The notes: a model not told the origin generated them from the sequence alone. A stretch of DNA of 28,085 bases from Acanthaster planci (GCF_001949145.1 NW_019091361.1:965781-993865); one strand, 5' to 3'. Counted from the stretch's first letter, positions 1 to 11,160 are shown. Program-made: numbers and translations.

Positions 1-845
1 TGGTTACTCCGGTGCACACCTTTTGCATTTCAAAGATGTGTGTTCTTCCATCAAAAGTTAGCTTGGCGTCATTCCAGTCTGCAGTGTGTGACTCCTGGGA
101 GTTACTTTCTTGCTCAGATGAATCAAGAGCTGTGAAGTGTCCCTTTTTTTTCTTTAAATCTTAAGTTTTATTGCTCTGTGCTTGTAACACAAGTTAGGGC
201 GTGCTGACGAAGCCAAGAAAACTACTGAAAAGTCCTGTGCAGACTTTCATGGGACAAGTGTGTTGAAACGCATACAGATTTTACCTCCAGACTACCACTT
301 CATAAGACCTAAGTTACTCGCTGCTGTGTTACCTTCAGTAGCATACACATGCAATGCTGTTTGCACCAAAGATCGTATAGCGCAGCAAAGCGGCGCAAGA
401 TGCGAACTTCACTGTGAATACACGTAAAATATTGTAATCCCATAAGCGCCATTTGAGCAAGCGATACGCCTGCGCAATACACATTAATGCGCAGGCGCCG
501 CGGCAGGCACGTGCACCTGGTGAGCCTGCACCCAAGCATTACTGTAAACTGCGCAGGCATATCGCTTGCTCAAATGGCGCCCATGGTAATTACATCTGTT
601 GGGCAGAGTTATCCATCTTCTGCCTTTGGCGCTATACAATCTTTGGTTTGCACTGTGTGTGAGACATTGAACAGGTAAGGCATTTTTGTCTTTATGATGC
701 CGCGTGCAAATCCTCTAACGTGTGGCACAGGGCTGAACAATGTATTCACGTCAAACGGAGATTGTTGGTTGCGTGCGTTTGCCACATTGTTTTGAATTTT
801 TCTCATTGTTGGTGTGGTGGTGCAATTGCGCATTTCCTTTTGCAG
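1..845. other. RASA1 intron (partial) with a foldback element
   Basis: This is noncoding sequence upstream of the first visible RasGAP exon. No piece of the expected preceding GAP-domain exon could be read in any frame. Apart from the inverted repeat at 359-653, nothing recognisable is present. Confidence 0.6.
359..653. mobile_element. Foldback (MITE-like) element with long imperfect inverted repeats
   Basis: Two nested inverted-repeat blocks face each other. The outer block pairs 359-383 (CCAAAGATCGTATAGCGC) with 629-653 (GCGCTATACAATCTTTGG). The inner block pairs 434-476 (AGCGCCATTTGAGCAAGCGA) with 550-593 (TCGCTTGCTCAAATGGCGC). The unpaired centre is GC-rich. There is no transposase ORF, so this looks like a non-autonomous element in a RASA1 intron. 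No clear target duplication was found. Confidence 0.7.
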
Positions 846-940
846 AGGCTGCGTCACCCATGGCGAGTCGCACTCTCATGATTGTTGCCAAGGCGATACA
901 GAATCTGGCTAATCAGGTGGAATTTGGCACTAACTACAAG
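846..940 (+). CDS. RASA1: p120 RasGAP (RASA1-like), internal coding exon at the end of the GAP domain
   Basis: Ras GTPase-activating protein, which speeds GTP hydrolysis by Ras at the membrane. The exon starts after a pyrimidine-rich tract ending in TTTTGCAG and stops at a consensus GTAAGT donor. It begins with the last two bases of a split codon, then encodes 31 residues containing ASRTLMIVAKAIQNLAN and VEFGTNYK. The pattern RTL..AK..QNLAN..EFG is the closing helix block of RasGAP domains, and the VEFG form is closer to RASA1 than to SynGAP/DAB2IP, NF1 or RASA2/3. The arginine finger and FLR motif lie in exons left of the window. The next three exons join in frame (126 full residues in this window). 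The upstream exon was sought in 1-845 and not found. The RASA1 assignment rests on remembered family sequence, supported by the tail in the last two exons. Confidence 0.88.
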
Positions 941-1874
941 GTAAGTGCCCAGGTGCAGGTACTTGCAAGCAACTTTCATGGTAATATCATGCAACACTGG
1001 CCCAGGTCCTTGGTTGCGATGCAGTGTTGGTTCTGATTAACACGTATTTGACTGAAAGATTAAAAAAATCTAGTGCACAAGTTGGATGAAATTAATTAGC
1101 TACTGCTCTTCACCCTGAGCACCCTCAGCTGCGAAAGAGAAACAGATGGTACTGTCTGGCCCACAATCGGGGATTAGTTTCATAGACAAAGCCTGAGATG
1201 GAGACGAAGTTGAGTATTGGGAAACTGCAAAGTTTTCTAACTGGGTTCTTGCATGTGTTTGGCGTGCACATGAAGACCAAAGGACTGTTACTTTCATTTC
1301 AAAACACGCCCTCTTTTGTTCCTGCTCGGAGCAGATAAGACAACAAACCATTTGAAGATAAAGTATTCTCATTTCAGTTTGATTGAAAGCATTCCAGTGT
1401 ATGACTGGTGTCAGTATTTAATCGTGAGCTGTTGTAAAATTTGATGATGTCCTCCTGTTTTGAGGAAGGCAAGGCAGAAATCACATCTGAAGATTTTGAA
1501 CAGGATTCTTTAACACGGAATTTACACTGCTGTCTTGGGACGTATGTGCACGTTTTATAGTTTGACGCTCAGGTCAGCTTTTTTAAAATCAAGTTATGTG
1601 TAAGCATAAAGCCTCGGAAAGCCTGGTCCGAGAGAGGGTGAAAGTCCGGCCAATGGTCGACTCTTCCGTGCGAGGGCGATGTTCCATGCAGTAAATCGCT
1701 GCGGCGAGCTACGCGGAAGTACAAAGATGTCTGAATGAGAATGAAGGACTGATTGTGTCATTACGTGACACTCAGTGTCATGTAATGTTTTGAAAGTTAT
1801 TTTTCCCCTGAATCGTATGGTGTCTCCCTAATTCTTTAATCACATTTGTGAGTTGTTGGTTTTTTTATTTGTAG
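941..1874 (+). other. RASA1 intron (934 bp)
   Basis: Intron with a GTAAGT donor and a TTTTTTATTTGTAG acceptor. It holds the GC-rich structured island at 1611-1725, listed separately. The rest is AT-rich and shows no recognised feature. Confidence 0.8.
1611..1725 (+). ncRNA. GC-rich, potentially structured RNA-like island of unknown origin
   Basis: This block is sharply GC-rich compared with the surrounding intron. Visible stems are 1613-1617 with 1628-1632 (CTCGG/CCGAG), 1663-1670 with 1712-1719 (CTTCCGTG/CGCGGAAG, 8 pairs including one wobble), and, nested inside that, 1676-1680 with 1695-1699 (GCGAT/ATCGC). GGGTGAAAGTCC and GCAGTAAATCGC recall structured RNAs: group II intron domain I, or a diverged 28S rRNA piece. 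Neither match could be confirmed by eye. Coding potential on either strand is poor. Confidence 0.3.
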
Positions 1875-1952
1875 GAGGCCTACATGGTGGTCATCAACCC
1901 TTACATTGTCATCAACAAAGGCAGGATGTGTCATTTCCTTAACGAATTAGCG
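1875..1952 (+). CDS. RASA1: p120 RasGAP (RASA1-like), coding exon, end of GAP domain
   Basis: This exon is 78 nt and phase 0 at both ends. It begins after TTTGTAG and ends before GTAAGT. It encodes EAYMVVINPYI followed by VINKGRMCHFLNELA. The pattern YM..(V/I)NP(F/Y)I...K.RM..FL.EL is the last conserved part of the RASA1 GAP domain, directly continuing VEFG..Y(K) of the previous exon. An insertion of about one residue relative to the vertebrate form seems to sit at the exon junction (NYKEAY). Confidence 0.9.
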
Positions 1953-2861
1953 GTAAGTTGTTCTTGATTGTCTAGTGATGACTCCAGACTCAATTTTCTC
2001 TCTTTTGCTGGCCATAAAGGAGTTGGCGTTTACAATGTAGTTACTATGACTGCCTCCACGGCTGACAGTGAGCTTGGTATTGATCAACTTTGTAAGTCAT
2101 GTTATCAAATTACCCATGTCACTTTCATGACCATTTCCATTTCCAGTCTTCAGGTTATTTTTTTGAGTAAATTTTGGTTTGGCTCTTGGTATTAGAAAGA
2201 GCCAACTGAATGCTTTGTCTTGATGTATCACCAAGTTTGCCAGCCTGATAGAAATTGATATGGATGAAATATCGAGGGTCTGGATTGATTTCCTTTGTGC
2301 AAGATTCCGTTTAGAAACCTTTAACGCAAATGTGGTTGTGGTGACTTTTAGTCCATTTTATTAGGTTTAGTCCCCCTTTCTTAATAAGTGTGCACATTAT
2401 CCCACCACAACTGTAACTGAATAAGAGAGTCAGGTTTGTCCAAAACACTCGTATGAAGACACCGACCAGAATCGCACGGAAGCTCTGCTGTAAATAAATA
2501 TCAGGGTACTGATTTATTTAATTGCATATGCGACACCAGCCTTGCTGTCGAAATTCATCATTTTGTACATGTATGATAAGAAATTGCAAGCTTGTCTCCT
2601 CGAATGGCCAAGTAAGCAGTGTCTGAATCACTTGGCTGCGGCTTGATGTGAGACACAACCCTGTTGGAAGTGGCAACAGCCACCACCCTTGACTCACAAC
2701 TTCAATCTGGAGACAAGTAATTCTCCAACTGTCATTCACTTACAGTTTGTTACAAAAGAGGCTTACATCAAAGAGTTGCTGCTTGCTTGCACAGATCACA
2801 CATGATTTCCTTCAACTTTCAGTGTCTCACTTCCGGTTTTGTTTTCCCTTTTTCCTCACAG
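1953..2861 (+). other. RASA1 intron (909 bp)
   Basis: GT-AG intron. Around 2620-2650 it contains a short match to the 'GTCTGAATCACTTGGCTG' terminus found also at 8593 and, inverted, at 16863. Otherwise nothing is recognised. Confidence 0.8.
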
Positions 2862-2984
2862 ACTGTCACCGAGTGTCCACCCCCAGGGGAAGTTCCTCCC
2901 ATTGATCTAGCCAGGCAACTTGCAGCTCTGCACCAACTGTGTGTTACTTACATCAAAGAATTACAACAACTCAGCGTAGTTCAG
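2862..2984 (+). CDS. RASA1: p120 RasGAP (RASA1-like), coding exon, post-GAP linker helix
   Basis: This exon is 123 nt and phase 0 at both ends, with a TTTTTCCTCACAG acceptor and a GTAGAA donor. It encodes 41 residues with IDLARQLAALHQLCVTYIKE followed by LQQLSVVQ. In vertebrate RASA1 the corresponding segment has the pattern DL(S)RDLAALHE(I)C......L..LS, so both order and spacing match. The segment lies outside the catalytic pocket and is expected to form a helix packing on the GAP domain. A proline-rich stretch (CPPPGEVPP) precedes it where the vertebrate protein has an acidic linker. Confidence 0.88.
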
Positions 2985-3663
2985 GTAGAAGAAAAATACT
3001 GGTGCCTGGAATTAGAGGAGACCTGATATATAGATAGGGAAACGGCTTCATGTGGTCCCTTTGCATTTGTGCACAATGTTGTTCTGGAAAACAAAGCATG
3101 TCTGAAATGTAGGATGTGTCATATTTGTGGAAATGTAGAAAACACAGGTGGAAACCATGCAAAGTGGTTTTTTATTTAATTATCTTGTACTAATCCCTTC
3201 TGGTTGTCCCTGTGGCAGTTATTCAGTTGATTGAACTGCTTCCTGCTCAGTCATCTGTGACAGTAAATTAGAGTTCTTGGTGTCATAGGAAAGAGGCCAT
3301 CATTAGTTAATAAATGGTGGTTGCCAATTTCCAAAATTTCAGCCATGTCCAAGAAAATGAAGAAATTAATCTCGGTTTCCTTTTTTTAAAACACACTGTA
3401 TATTGGCCTAACAAATGTAGGGACTGTTAATTTACTTTATTTCCCCATATTATGCGTAAATTTTTTATGTTGCGTTTGAATTCCCAAGTTGTTTTTTATC
3501 TGTGCAAAGGTGTTTCCATCTTAATTCCCCCTTGATGAATTTAAATGAACACATCACTTTCGTCATTTCACCGTTACCAGGCATGCAGTCTTTGTTCTCA
3601 GCAAAATACAAGCTCCTCAACTGAAGCGAATTAATTTCAAAACATTCGTCCGTTGTATAACAG
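2985..3663 (+). other. RASA1 last intron (679 bp)
   Basis: GT-AG intron between phase-0 exons. It is AT-rich with poly-T runs. No repeat or gene was seen. Confidence 0.8.
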
Positions 3664-3750
3664 CCTAGTTTGAAGAAGCTGCTGGCAGTCACAGAGATGC
3701 TGACACATAACAGGAATCAATACATGGGGCGGTCCACGACCCTGGTATGA
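3664..3750 (+). CDS. RASA1: p120 RasGAP (RASA1-like), terminal coding exon and stop
   Basis: The acceptor is ATAACAG at 3663 and the exon joins in phase 0. It encodes 28 residues beginning PSLKKLLAVTEMLTHNRNQY and ending MGRSTTLV, followed by TGA at 3748-3750. The vertebrate RASA1 tail has the same LKKLLA(I/V)TE(L/M)L...NQY core near its end, which is the strongest evidence that this is RASA1 and not another RasGAP. The last residues differ from the vertebrate tail: the protein ends S-T-T-L-V, which fits a class I PDZ ligand (S/T-x-hydrophobic at the C-terminus). Confidence 0.9.
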   Translation, partial: PSLKKLLAVTEMLTHNRNQYMGRSTTLV

Positions 3751-4202
3751 TCCAACGAGCCGCTGATCTGCTTAGCCAGTAGAAGAAGTGGGGACCTCAC
3801 ACACCGCTGTCAGTCTTTGGAGGTGAGGAGCTACTCAAACCAAGGTGATGTTTACCTGCTCGCTGTGGTCACTGTGCTACAGAAGTCAGGTTTTTTTTAA
3901 TGTTGCGGAGGTGCTAGCACAAAGAGTTAATGTCGAATGTTATGTTGGCTGGTAATGTGAGCAAAACTGATTCCCTGTCAAAGAAGTCTATACAAAATGA
4001 GGCCATGTGATGGCTTCTGTAGGACTGCTGTTGGTCCAAACCCCTAACCCTGGTAGCCAGGTAAGTTGTTGATCCTAATGATTGATGGAAAGTTTTGTTG
4101 TCGAACTAGCCTTCCATTAGCGAGTCCGTGATCACCAGAGAAGCAGTTCCCTCTACGATGTAAAAAATGCATGTTTTTCACTCCATCAAAATCATGAATA
4201 AA
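3751..4202 (+). other. RASA1 3' UTR, minimal extent to first AATAAA
   Basis: This is untranslated sequence after the TGA. The first good poly(A) hexamer, AATAAA, is at 4197-4202 in an A/T-rich context. Further hexamers at 6129-6134 and near 7723 would allow a longer UTR. Transcript data would be needed to choose. Confidence 0.45.
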
Positions 4203-5101
4203 TTAAATTTGGAAAAAATTATTTTTATTTATAACAGATATAAGTTTGCTTTTCAGTTCATCATAGAGTAAGTGTTCTGGTAATTTAACAAGGAAGTCAA
4301 TTTTTGAGTGAATTCTCAAAAACTTGACTATCAATTACATAGATTTTCAATTTCTACATTTTGATACTTATCAGTATAAATACCTACAAAGGCTACTTTT
4401 AGTTAAGGTCTGTAAATCCTCAAAGTCATGTCAGTGGGCGTTTTGGTAAAAAAACAAAGTAATACCCGCTGATGCCATTTCCATAGATTCTACACTAGAA
4501 AGAAATTTCTTCTCAAGCACATACATGTGCACTTATCTTAATCCTATGACAAATTGAAGAAAATCCATGTTGATAATGAATGTCGACCACAACTGTACAA
4601 TTAAAGCTGACATACATGTAGTGACGTACAGTGGTTGGCAGCATTGTCTAAGATGGCAGCATTGTGTAACAGTGGACATGTACAGTACAATGTATCCACA
4701 AACACTCAATCACATCCTTGTGCGTTCACTGCGTATTTGTAATACGAGGCTTACTGTTTAAACGCCACAGATTCTTCCTTTTATAGCTTGAACGTCAAGT
4801 GTAAGAAACGCCTTCGTTAATGGCAGTCAGGTGGGAATATTGCCCCCCTTTGTTTTTAATGGTGCGATGAATCATTAAACAGAATTTGTAGTTGATATGA
4901 AGAGTGATTGGTTATTGTTTTCAGCTTTGAAACAAGAACTGTATCAGTGCCTACACATCCGTTTGTATTTTGGTCTAAACTTCAGCAGTGTACTTTCAGA
5001 ATTATTGCTTGGGACCCGTGCTCATGGCACTTTCAAGTATCTCTATTCTGTGCTCTCAATGCTGTGGTCAGTGTGGCTAGCCTTACTCACTGTCAGTAGT
5101 C

Positions 5102-5187
5102 AAGACCATTGCAAGACCGGACACAAGACCAGACACAAGATTAGACATAAGGCCAGTTACAAGACCAGACCCAAGGCCAGTCACAAG
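5102..5187. repeat. 12-bp minisatellite, unit near AAGACCAGACAC
   Basis: Six consecutive 12-mers can be read from 5113 to 5184: AAGACCGGACAC, AAGACCAGACAC, AAGATTAGACAT, AAGGCCAGTTAC, AAGACCAGACCC and AAGGCCAGTCAC. A degenerate 11-mer precedes them and a partial unit follows. As the unit is a multiple of three, one + frame stays open through it, which explains a short ORF there that is not a gene. Confidence 0.85.
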
Positions 5188-7121
5188 TAATAGATTTGAA
5201 CAGTGACAAACGAATGCTTTTGTCGCAGTGTGTGTGAATAGCTTGTGATTTGAATTCAGACGGGAGACCTTGTGTTGGTCTTGCAATGATCTGTACTGGG
5301 TCTTATGATCATCTTAAGCGGTCTTGAGTACTACTCTGTACACTGTCAGGTGCTGTGCCCGTCTGAGAAGTCTCAGGCTATGTCAACTGTATGTGGATAC
5401 TGTGTTTTTGTTGGTGTTTGGAATGGTCACGCAGGTGTATCATGTTTTAGCGGCATTGCAAAGACTGAAGTCTAAAACTACCTTTTCATTTGATAATTCT
5501 GCTTTGGCAATCATGACATTACAGTAGTGTAATTGATCTGTGAGCTTAGACATAACAACTCAGTGCACCGTACGGTATCCCACCATTGAGTGGCTACTGC
5601 ACGTGCAATGTGTGCTTGACAGTGAGCCAAGATGACTGTAAGCATGATTTGTGGGCTTGATGAGCAGGGGTAACAATTAAGCACCCCCCCTTTGTAATTG
5701 TCACAGCATGGAGAAATCACAAACACAGTTTTTGTATGATCATCACAGGGAGAGTTCATATCGTAAGAAAACGTGTCGAGATAGAGAGACCAAGCTGATA
5801 AAGAAGCTGTTGTGTTTTGGTTAAAATGCTTCCCTTCCTTTCACAACATAGCGATTGAATAAGCATAGTTTATACTTAAAGAATTGAAAAAAGAATTGAC
5901 AAAAGATCAGAGAAAGTAAAAATCCTACACCTTTTCAGTGTCTGAAGTATTTGTTTTATCATCATAAACCCATATATCAATATAAAGTGGCATTTTCATT
6001 TTTTTTTTAATCCACACGTAATGAAAATCTATATTTGACATTAAGTACTTTCTGCTAGTCCGTACCAATTCAACTCATTAAAATTGTAATTTCTGATTTT
6101 AGGAAAAAATTTTGTAATTTTTCTCTCAAATAAAACATGTAAACAATGAATTTCTTTTGTTTTACTCCAGATTAATGTTTGTTAGCCTGATATTTTACAT
6201 CCCGAAAATCTCTCTGTAGAGAGATGTACATCTGTAGATATCTCTCCATCTTGTAAAATGTGGGCCTTATATTTGTTGTTTTTTTTCTGTTTTGAATTTT
6301 ATAACATAAATAATGTGTTAATACCAATGCCCTGGTTGGCCCATTGTTGAGGGGACTTTTTTGAGTGAGGAAATTTTAGACTGAGTTTGTCATAAATAAC
6401 GAACTTTTCCCCATAAAAAGTGCATGCATTGTTTGAGTTAAACACGTGCGTAGTCTGCACAGCTTCGTTGCCAGTATGTGTGGACAGGCCATCACCATGT
6501 AATGGGGAAGTTTTCTTTCTATTGTTAGGCAAGTGAGGACCTCATTATGGGGACTTTCTGCTGTCCCTACAAAGTCGATATACTGACGAGAGTCTGTCTC
6601 CACACCTATGAAATAAATATGTATGGCTTGGCCTGTGGAAATACGAGATGCACTGTTTCTTTGGGTGCTCCCAATTCAGAATTAGGTCCACCTTGAAGGT
6701 AGGCTTTTTTGCAACTGACAAAGACCTAGCTCTAGAGCTAGACACAAGATGCTTCCTCGTCTACAAATACATACACTGTGACACAACGTGTTTGTCCCAT
6801 GTTGCAAGCACAGATGCCTCCTGACCCAAGCCTCCAGTGTAATAGATTCCAACCCATCACCCCTATCTGACTTCATAGGAAAGTGCACTTGCAATCAAAA
6901 CACGATCTCATCAGTTCAGAGACCTACTGAGCTATATACACGTAGATGCCACCTTACAGATTGCCAATTGATATCTTCCACCCCCCACCCCCCCGTCACC
7001 ATGGAGCCCCACCCTCTCCACCTCAAATACAAACAACAGAACTTATTTTCCCAATACCATTCAAGATCAGTCATGCCTCTGCCTGTGAGATTTGACTGTG
7101 GAAGGCAAAACTACATTCATG

Positions 7122-7165
7122 TATGGGAAGTGGCCACAGCCAGTGGCTTCCATAGGTGTAAATGA
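7122..7165 (-). repeat. Dispersed repeat fragment (shared with 8633-8672 and 16690-16720)
   Basis: Read on the - strand, this stretch contains CCTATGGAAGCCACTGGCTG and a T-rich flank. Related text appears at 8633 (CCTATGGAAGCCCCAG) and at 16694 (CCCATGGAAGCCACTAGC). Three related pieces near elements of the 'ACTTGGCTG' family suggest remnants of one element family. Confidence 0.4.
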
Positions 7166-8592
7166 TTTTACTGCAAAGGACGAGGTGTTGTGTTCTTCTC
7201 TTTAATGGAACATTCTGTCATAGAGTAAAGCACATAACACTTACTTTTGAGGGCCTGTTTTGACCAAAGACTGACTAATGACTGGAAGAGCTTTTGTTCC
7301 TTTGATGCGTTCTGTGTTCTGCACAGTTATATTTGCCATGTCCCACTACAGCCAAAAGTGTTGTTTTCTGGATGGTGGACAAAGTAATATCGATGAAGAT
7401 TGTGGTAGCACCATTGGAAATCTCTATTAGGAATGAGTGGAATTCTGAAAAGAACTGGCATACTTAACACTTCTAAAAACATACTCCATCTGTCGTCAGA
7501 GCTCTGCTGACTCCTGAAAGGGATTTCACATGACGATATTGCAGATTTCATTGCATGGTGTAATTTAAGTATGTTTTCAGAGCAACTCAAACAAATCAGA
7601 TGAGCTTAATGCTGGTGCATATAATTCAAAATGATTGAGGTCCTATCATCTTTATTTTATGTAGTATTTGCAAAGGAACAATTTTCGTTAGTGATTGCAC
7701 ATCACCGCAATCATATTTGTAAATAAAAGCATGTTTTAATGTAATTATTATTATTGTTATTATTGTACACCAAAACAGTACTTTCTTTTCATATCAACTT
7801 GGAGGTACCTGCCCTGTAACAAGGGTTTATGTTAGAGGCCAATCCAAAAGGCACAAAGAGTTTGTGTCCTTCCTTTATAATGTTACAAAGTGACCTTGTT
7901 TGATTCTCATGCAGCTTCTGGTCTGGGTTAGTCAACAGATGTTTTTTGGGGAAATGAGAGGCAAATCTTTATTTCAGATGTTTCTTCCATTTCTGTGTCA
8001 TTCAAACTGGTTTTAAATGAGCCTTTTTTCTAAAATGAGCCATGGCACATGGCCATGCTGATAGCGCAGCACAGACCTTGCCCACATGTATTGCTGTTCC
8101 TGAATGACTTAGGACGCGCTTAATTTTTGGGCATGTACTGTTGAAATACCAAACTGGTTCATTGTCTGTTGTCTTGGTAACTAGAAATACAATAGAAGGG
8201 AATGCACTGCAGTCAATAAGCAAACACAGAGGCTGGTATATACAGAAATGCTGTGAAAAAAAACACAAAGGTTCAGGAAGATGCGTGTACATTAATGAGG
8301 TACTGTCAGCATGTATTGGGTGATGACAGATCATGATGTTTCTGAAAGTTGTATACTAAAGAAGATGATTCATGAATGTGCACACTGCGCTTTTTCAGTG
8401 TTTTCTCTTGAACAAGAAATACACTGATACTTCAAACTGTCAAGTGATCAGAGTCGTGGCAAATCTCTATATTTGCAATCTGTTCATTTGCATTGAGTTG
8501 GATTTTGTTTTACAATGAGACATAAAAATGACAGCAAAGCCCCCCTATAAATAAGTGTATTGTCAGCTTTATTTTGGCTTTGTCTAAACATG

Positions 8593-8706
8593 GTCCGCAT
8601 CACTTGGCTGAGGTAGATAATAGCACATATGAAACCTATGGAAGCCCCAGCCCCATGGCTACATTTACTTGTGTGTTTTAACTAGCCACAGCCAAGTAAT
8701 GTAGAC
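8593..8706. mobile_element. Short (114 bp) element with ~22-bp inverted termini, 'GTCYRCATYACTTGGCTG' type
   Basis: The left end reads GTCCGCATCACTTGGCTGAG. The right end, reverse-complemented, reads GTCTACATTACTTGGCTGTG. The termini match at about 16 of 20 positions. There is no coding capacity. The same terminus is seen at 2621 and, inverted, at 16863, so this is a small repeat family. Confidence 0.55.
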
Positions 8707-11060
8707 GTAGCTTAATATTGAGTAGGCCAGTTTCCAGATCCTCTCCGAAGGCAGTTTTGAGTCAGTCCCTGGCCTGGTCAGTTCTGGCCCCCTTCCTCCA
8801 GTGTCTCTATCTGGAGTTGTCAGCTCAACTACTCAAGGATTTTACTCAGACCAAACAGTAACCTGGGGTTCATTTCTGGGGGCTGGGAAGCACAGAAATG
8901 TGTTCAGCAAAGAAAGTGTTTGTTCAGCAACAGCAGGATGCCAGACATTGTCATGTACTGTGAAGTTTTTATGACTGTAGAGCTGAGTTTTGCTAAGCAC
9001 ATTAATCTTCTAAGCAGTATTTTCCGGTTTGCAGCTCCAGTCTATGAAGTCAAGTGCTAGTTTCTGTAGACATTTCTTTTGTAGTATGGTGTAAACCAGT
9101 AAATTTCAAAGAATCAGTACCCCCAGATCATCTTTCAAAGGTTCAGTGCACTTAACGAGGAAGTGTATGGGATTAGGGAATCAAACCTCAAACCATGGGC
9201 TTTATGAGATTGCCCGTCATGGAGGAGCTAGATGTGGGAGGGATGATCTAGCCTTTAAAGGGCTTGCCTCTTTTGCCCAAACCAAGATGAATCTTCCCCC
9301 AATTTAATCCAAAAGTTGTGTGAAACAAGTCGTCTTGTTTGTTCTTTGATGTCTCAATATCTCAACCTACAATGTTTCCCAAAGTATTTTCAAATAATTT
9401 TTGAGAAATTTTGGATGGATTTGATGCACTGCTTTCAGCAAAAGAAGCATTTTGGTGATGCTTTCAGAAACATCTGTGCAATTTATTGTTGTGTGGTTGT
9501 TTGAAAAAATATAATGAGACATATGGGAGTATGGTATTCACGACCTCCAGCATCATTGCTCCAGATGGATTAAATCAAGATCTGGGTTTTACAGAATACA
9601 CTGTTTATGGATAAGCAAGTTAATTTATGTAGATGAACACATATCAGGAGGCATTATAGCATTAAGAAATTGGGAGGTCAACTTCTGTCGGCAGATTTCT
9701 TACAACGCGGTTATTTTTGCTGTATTGACACAGTATTATGTGCTAGGCAAAGCTTTGAATGTTTGTGATAAATCCAGTTAAGAAAAGAATGGAACATAAT
9801 GTCAAGATTATTAAAAAAAAAAGGTTGAGATGGAAAAAAATGGTCTCTTGTGTGTCTGCTTGTGTTACAAAGGTGCACATCTAAAGCTTTTCTTTGTCTT
9901 TGTGCATGTGTCAACAATGAACACTGAGGATGTGTGACACATCAGAAACTGTGATCGTTTGGAAACTGACGTAGGATGAGAAAAGTTCTCGATGCACCTG
10001 TGGATGTGCATGTCAAAGAAGCAGTTTTCCTGAAAGGAAGTACTGAAGTACTTTTCTAGTTTAAGATTATTATCATGCACGCTGACAACCTAAGCCAGAA
10101 CCAACCTAATGGATAGATCAACAAACATGGCAACCTCCCATAGCAATGTGTGCCAGAAGTGTCATTTACGACAAATGAAGTCGAAAGTCAGTAAAATACT
10201 CGGACTACTGATGTGCAGATTACTGCACCGAAAATCGGCAGCAGTTTTGGTTTGAAGTTAAAACCATACAGTTTGTAAGGCCGTGAGAATAGAATTTGCA
10301 TATTTGTGTCCTAACAATTTCAAAACACAGGAGGCATTTTTTCATTATTTTATTTCAACCTCCAAGTACAGACACTTTTCAAGTAAAATACTGCTAAACC
10401 ACAACCAATCGCCTTGCTGGGGATGAGCTACCTGTAGACTCTTCATCAGTTTATGGATCAGGTCAAATAGGGATCATCAAAACAAAAAACGGCCGGCAGT
10501 AGAACGAAAATAAACGTGTGAGCTGATCCGACGCACGTGAGGCGGCCAAGCTCAAGCAGACATCTGGACATACAAAAGCCATCTAAACTGAGCTAAGTTT
10601 GGATGAAAATGTATAAATATGGTGTTTTATGCAGCCGCTAAAAGATGTGGAACTCTGATTTTGTGATAAGTTCTTACAAATAATGATTTTTTTGTAAACA
10701 ATAATGGACGGGGGTAGGTGGCGTCGGGACATGTTAGCGGCGGACGCAAATCTACAACTTTTATTCTCATCATGGCCTGTTGGGAGGACGCCATAAACCG
10801 TATCAGCCCATCCCTCTGAAGAAAAGCAAGAAAGCGCATTCCAATTTCGGAATTGGTTATTGTATTTTGAATAGATTTTCCCTTTTGTTGCTTTTATGGG
10901 CATGTATATTTATTAAGACCGTTAAGTTAAAGAAGGCTAAAGTGATGAGGGCAAGTGAGGAGAGCCTGCAAACTTAACGACGGGGCTTCTTCCTTTCATA
11001 AGGCATCATTAAGATGTCTTCCCAAGCCGCAGACAATGGGAAGTTTTGCAAAATTAACAT
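8707..11060. other. Intergenic, no gene recognised
   Basis: Short ORFs on both strands, including one of 106 codons on the - strand at 10583-10903, resemble no family I know and lack any domain pattern. Base composition is AT-rich with several A or T runs. No RNA gene or element was identified. Confidence 0.5.
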
Positions 11061-11140
11061 TAATATAATTGCGTGCATGTGCTGGAGATGAGAAGACTGA
11101 AGTGATGGCGGTTTGTCACTAAGATTGCGTTTTATTGTGT

Positions 11141-11160
11141 CCGCGCATGCGCGCGCGCGT
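11141..11160. repeat. Alternating purine-pyrimidine tract (possible Z-DNA)
   Basis: CGCGCATGCGCGCGCGCG is an almost uninterrupted alternating CG/CA run within the tandem repeat. Such tracts can adopt left-handed DNA and are length-unstable. Confidence 0.6.

Larger units (their letters stand above)
4203..8592. other. Intergenic, no gene recognised
   Basis: Only short ORFs without family likeness occur here. It holds the 12-bp minisatellite at 5102-5187, C-rich runs near 6982-6994, an AT microsatellite near 7741-7766 and alternative AATAAA hexamers. A small palindromic patch occurs at 6205-6250 (TCTCTCTGTAGAGAGA and a following TAGATATCTCTCC), enclosed by ATTTTACAT and TGTAAAAT. Confidence 0.5.

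Noticed and set aside
1611-1725. Direct call of a 28S rRNA fragment
   Set aside because: Only short words resemble 28S (GAGAGAGGGTG); the order and spacing of conserved 28S blocks could not be matched, so it is left as unidentified.
5102-5187. Possible CRISPR-like array
   Set aside because: Units are 12 bp, adjacent and without spacers, so this is a minisatellite; the genome is animal nuclear.
4897-5190. A 97-codon + strand ORF ending in HKTRHKIRHKA-like repeats
   Set aside because: The repeated residues come from the 12-bp minisatellite, whose unit is a multiple of three and keeps a frame open. Nothing upstream resembles a gene.
10583-10903. A 106-codon ORF on the - strand in the intergenic region
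   Set aside because: No recognised motif, no splice context, and codons and composition follow the AT-rich background; an overlapping ORF in another frame is nearly as long.
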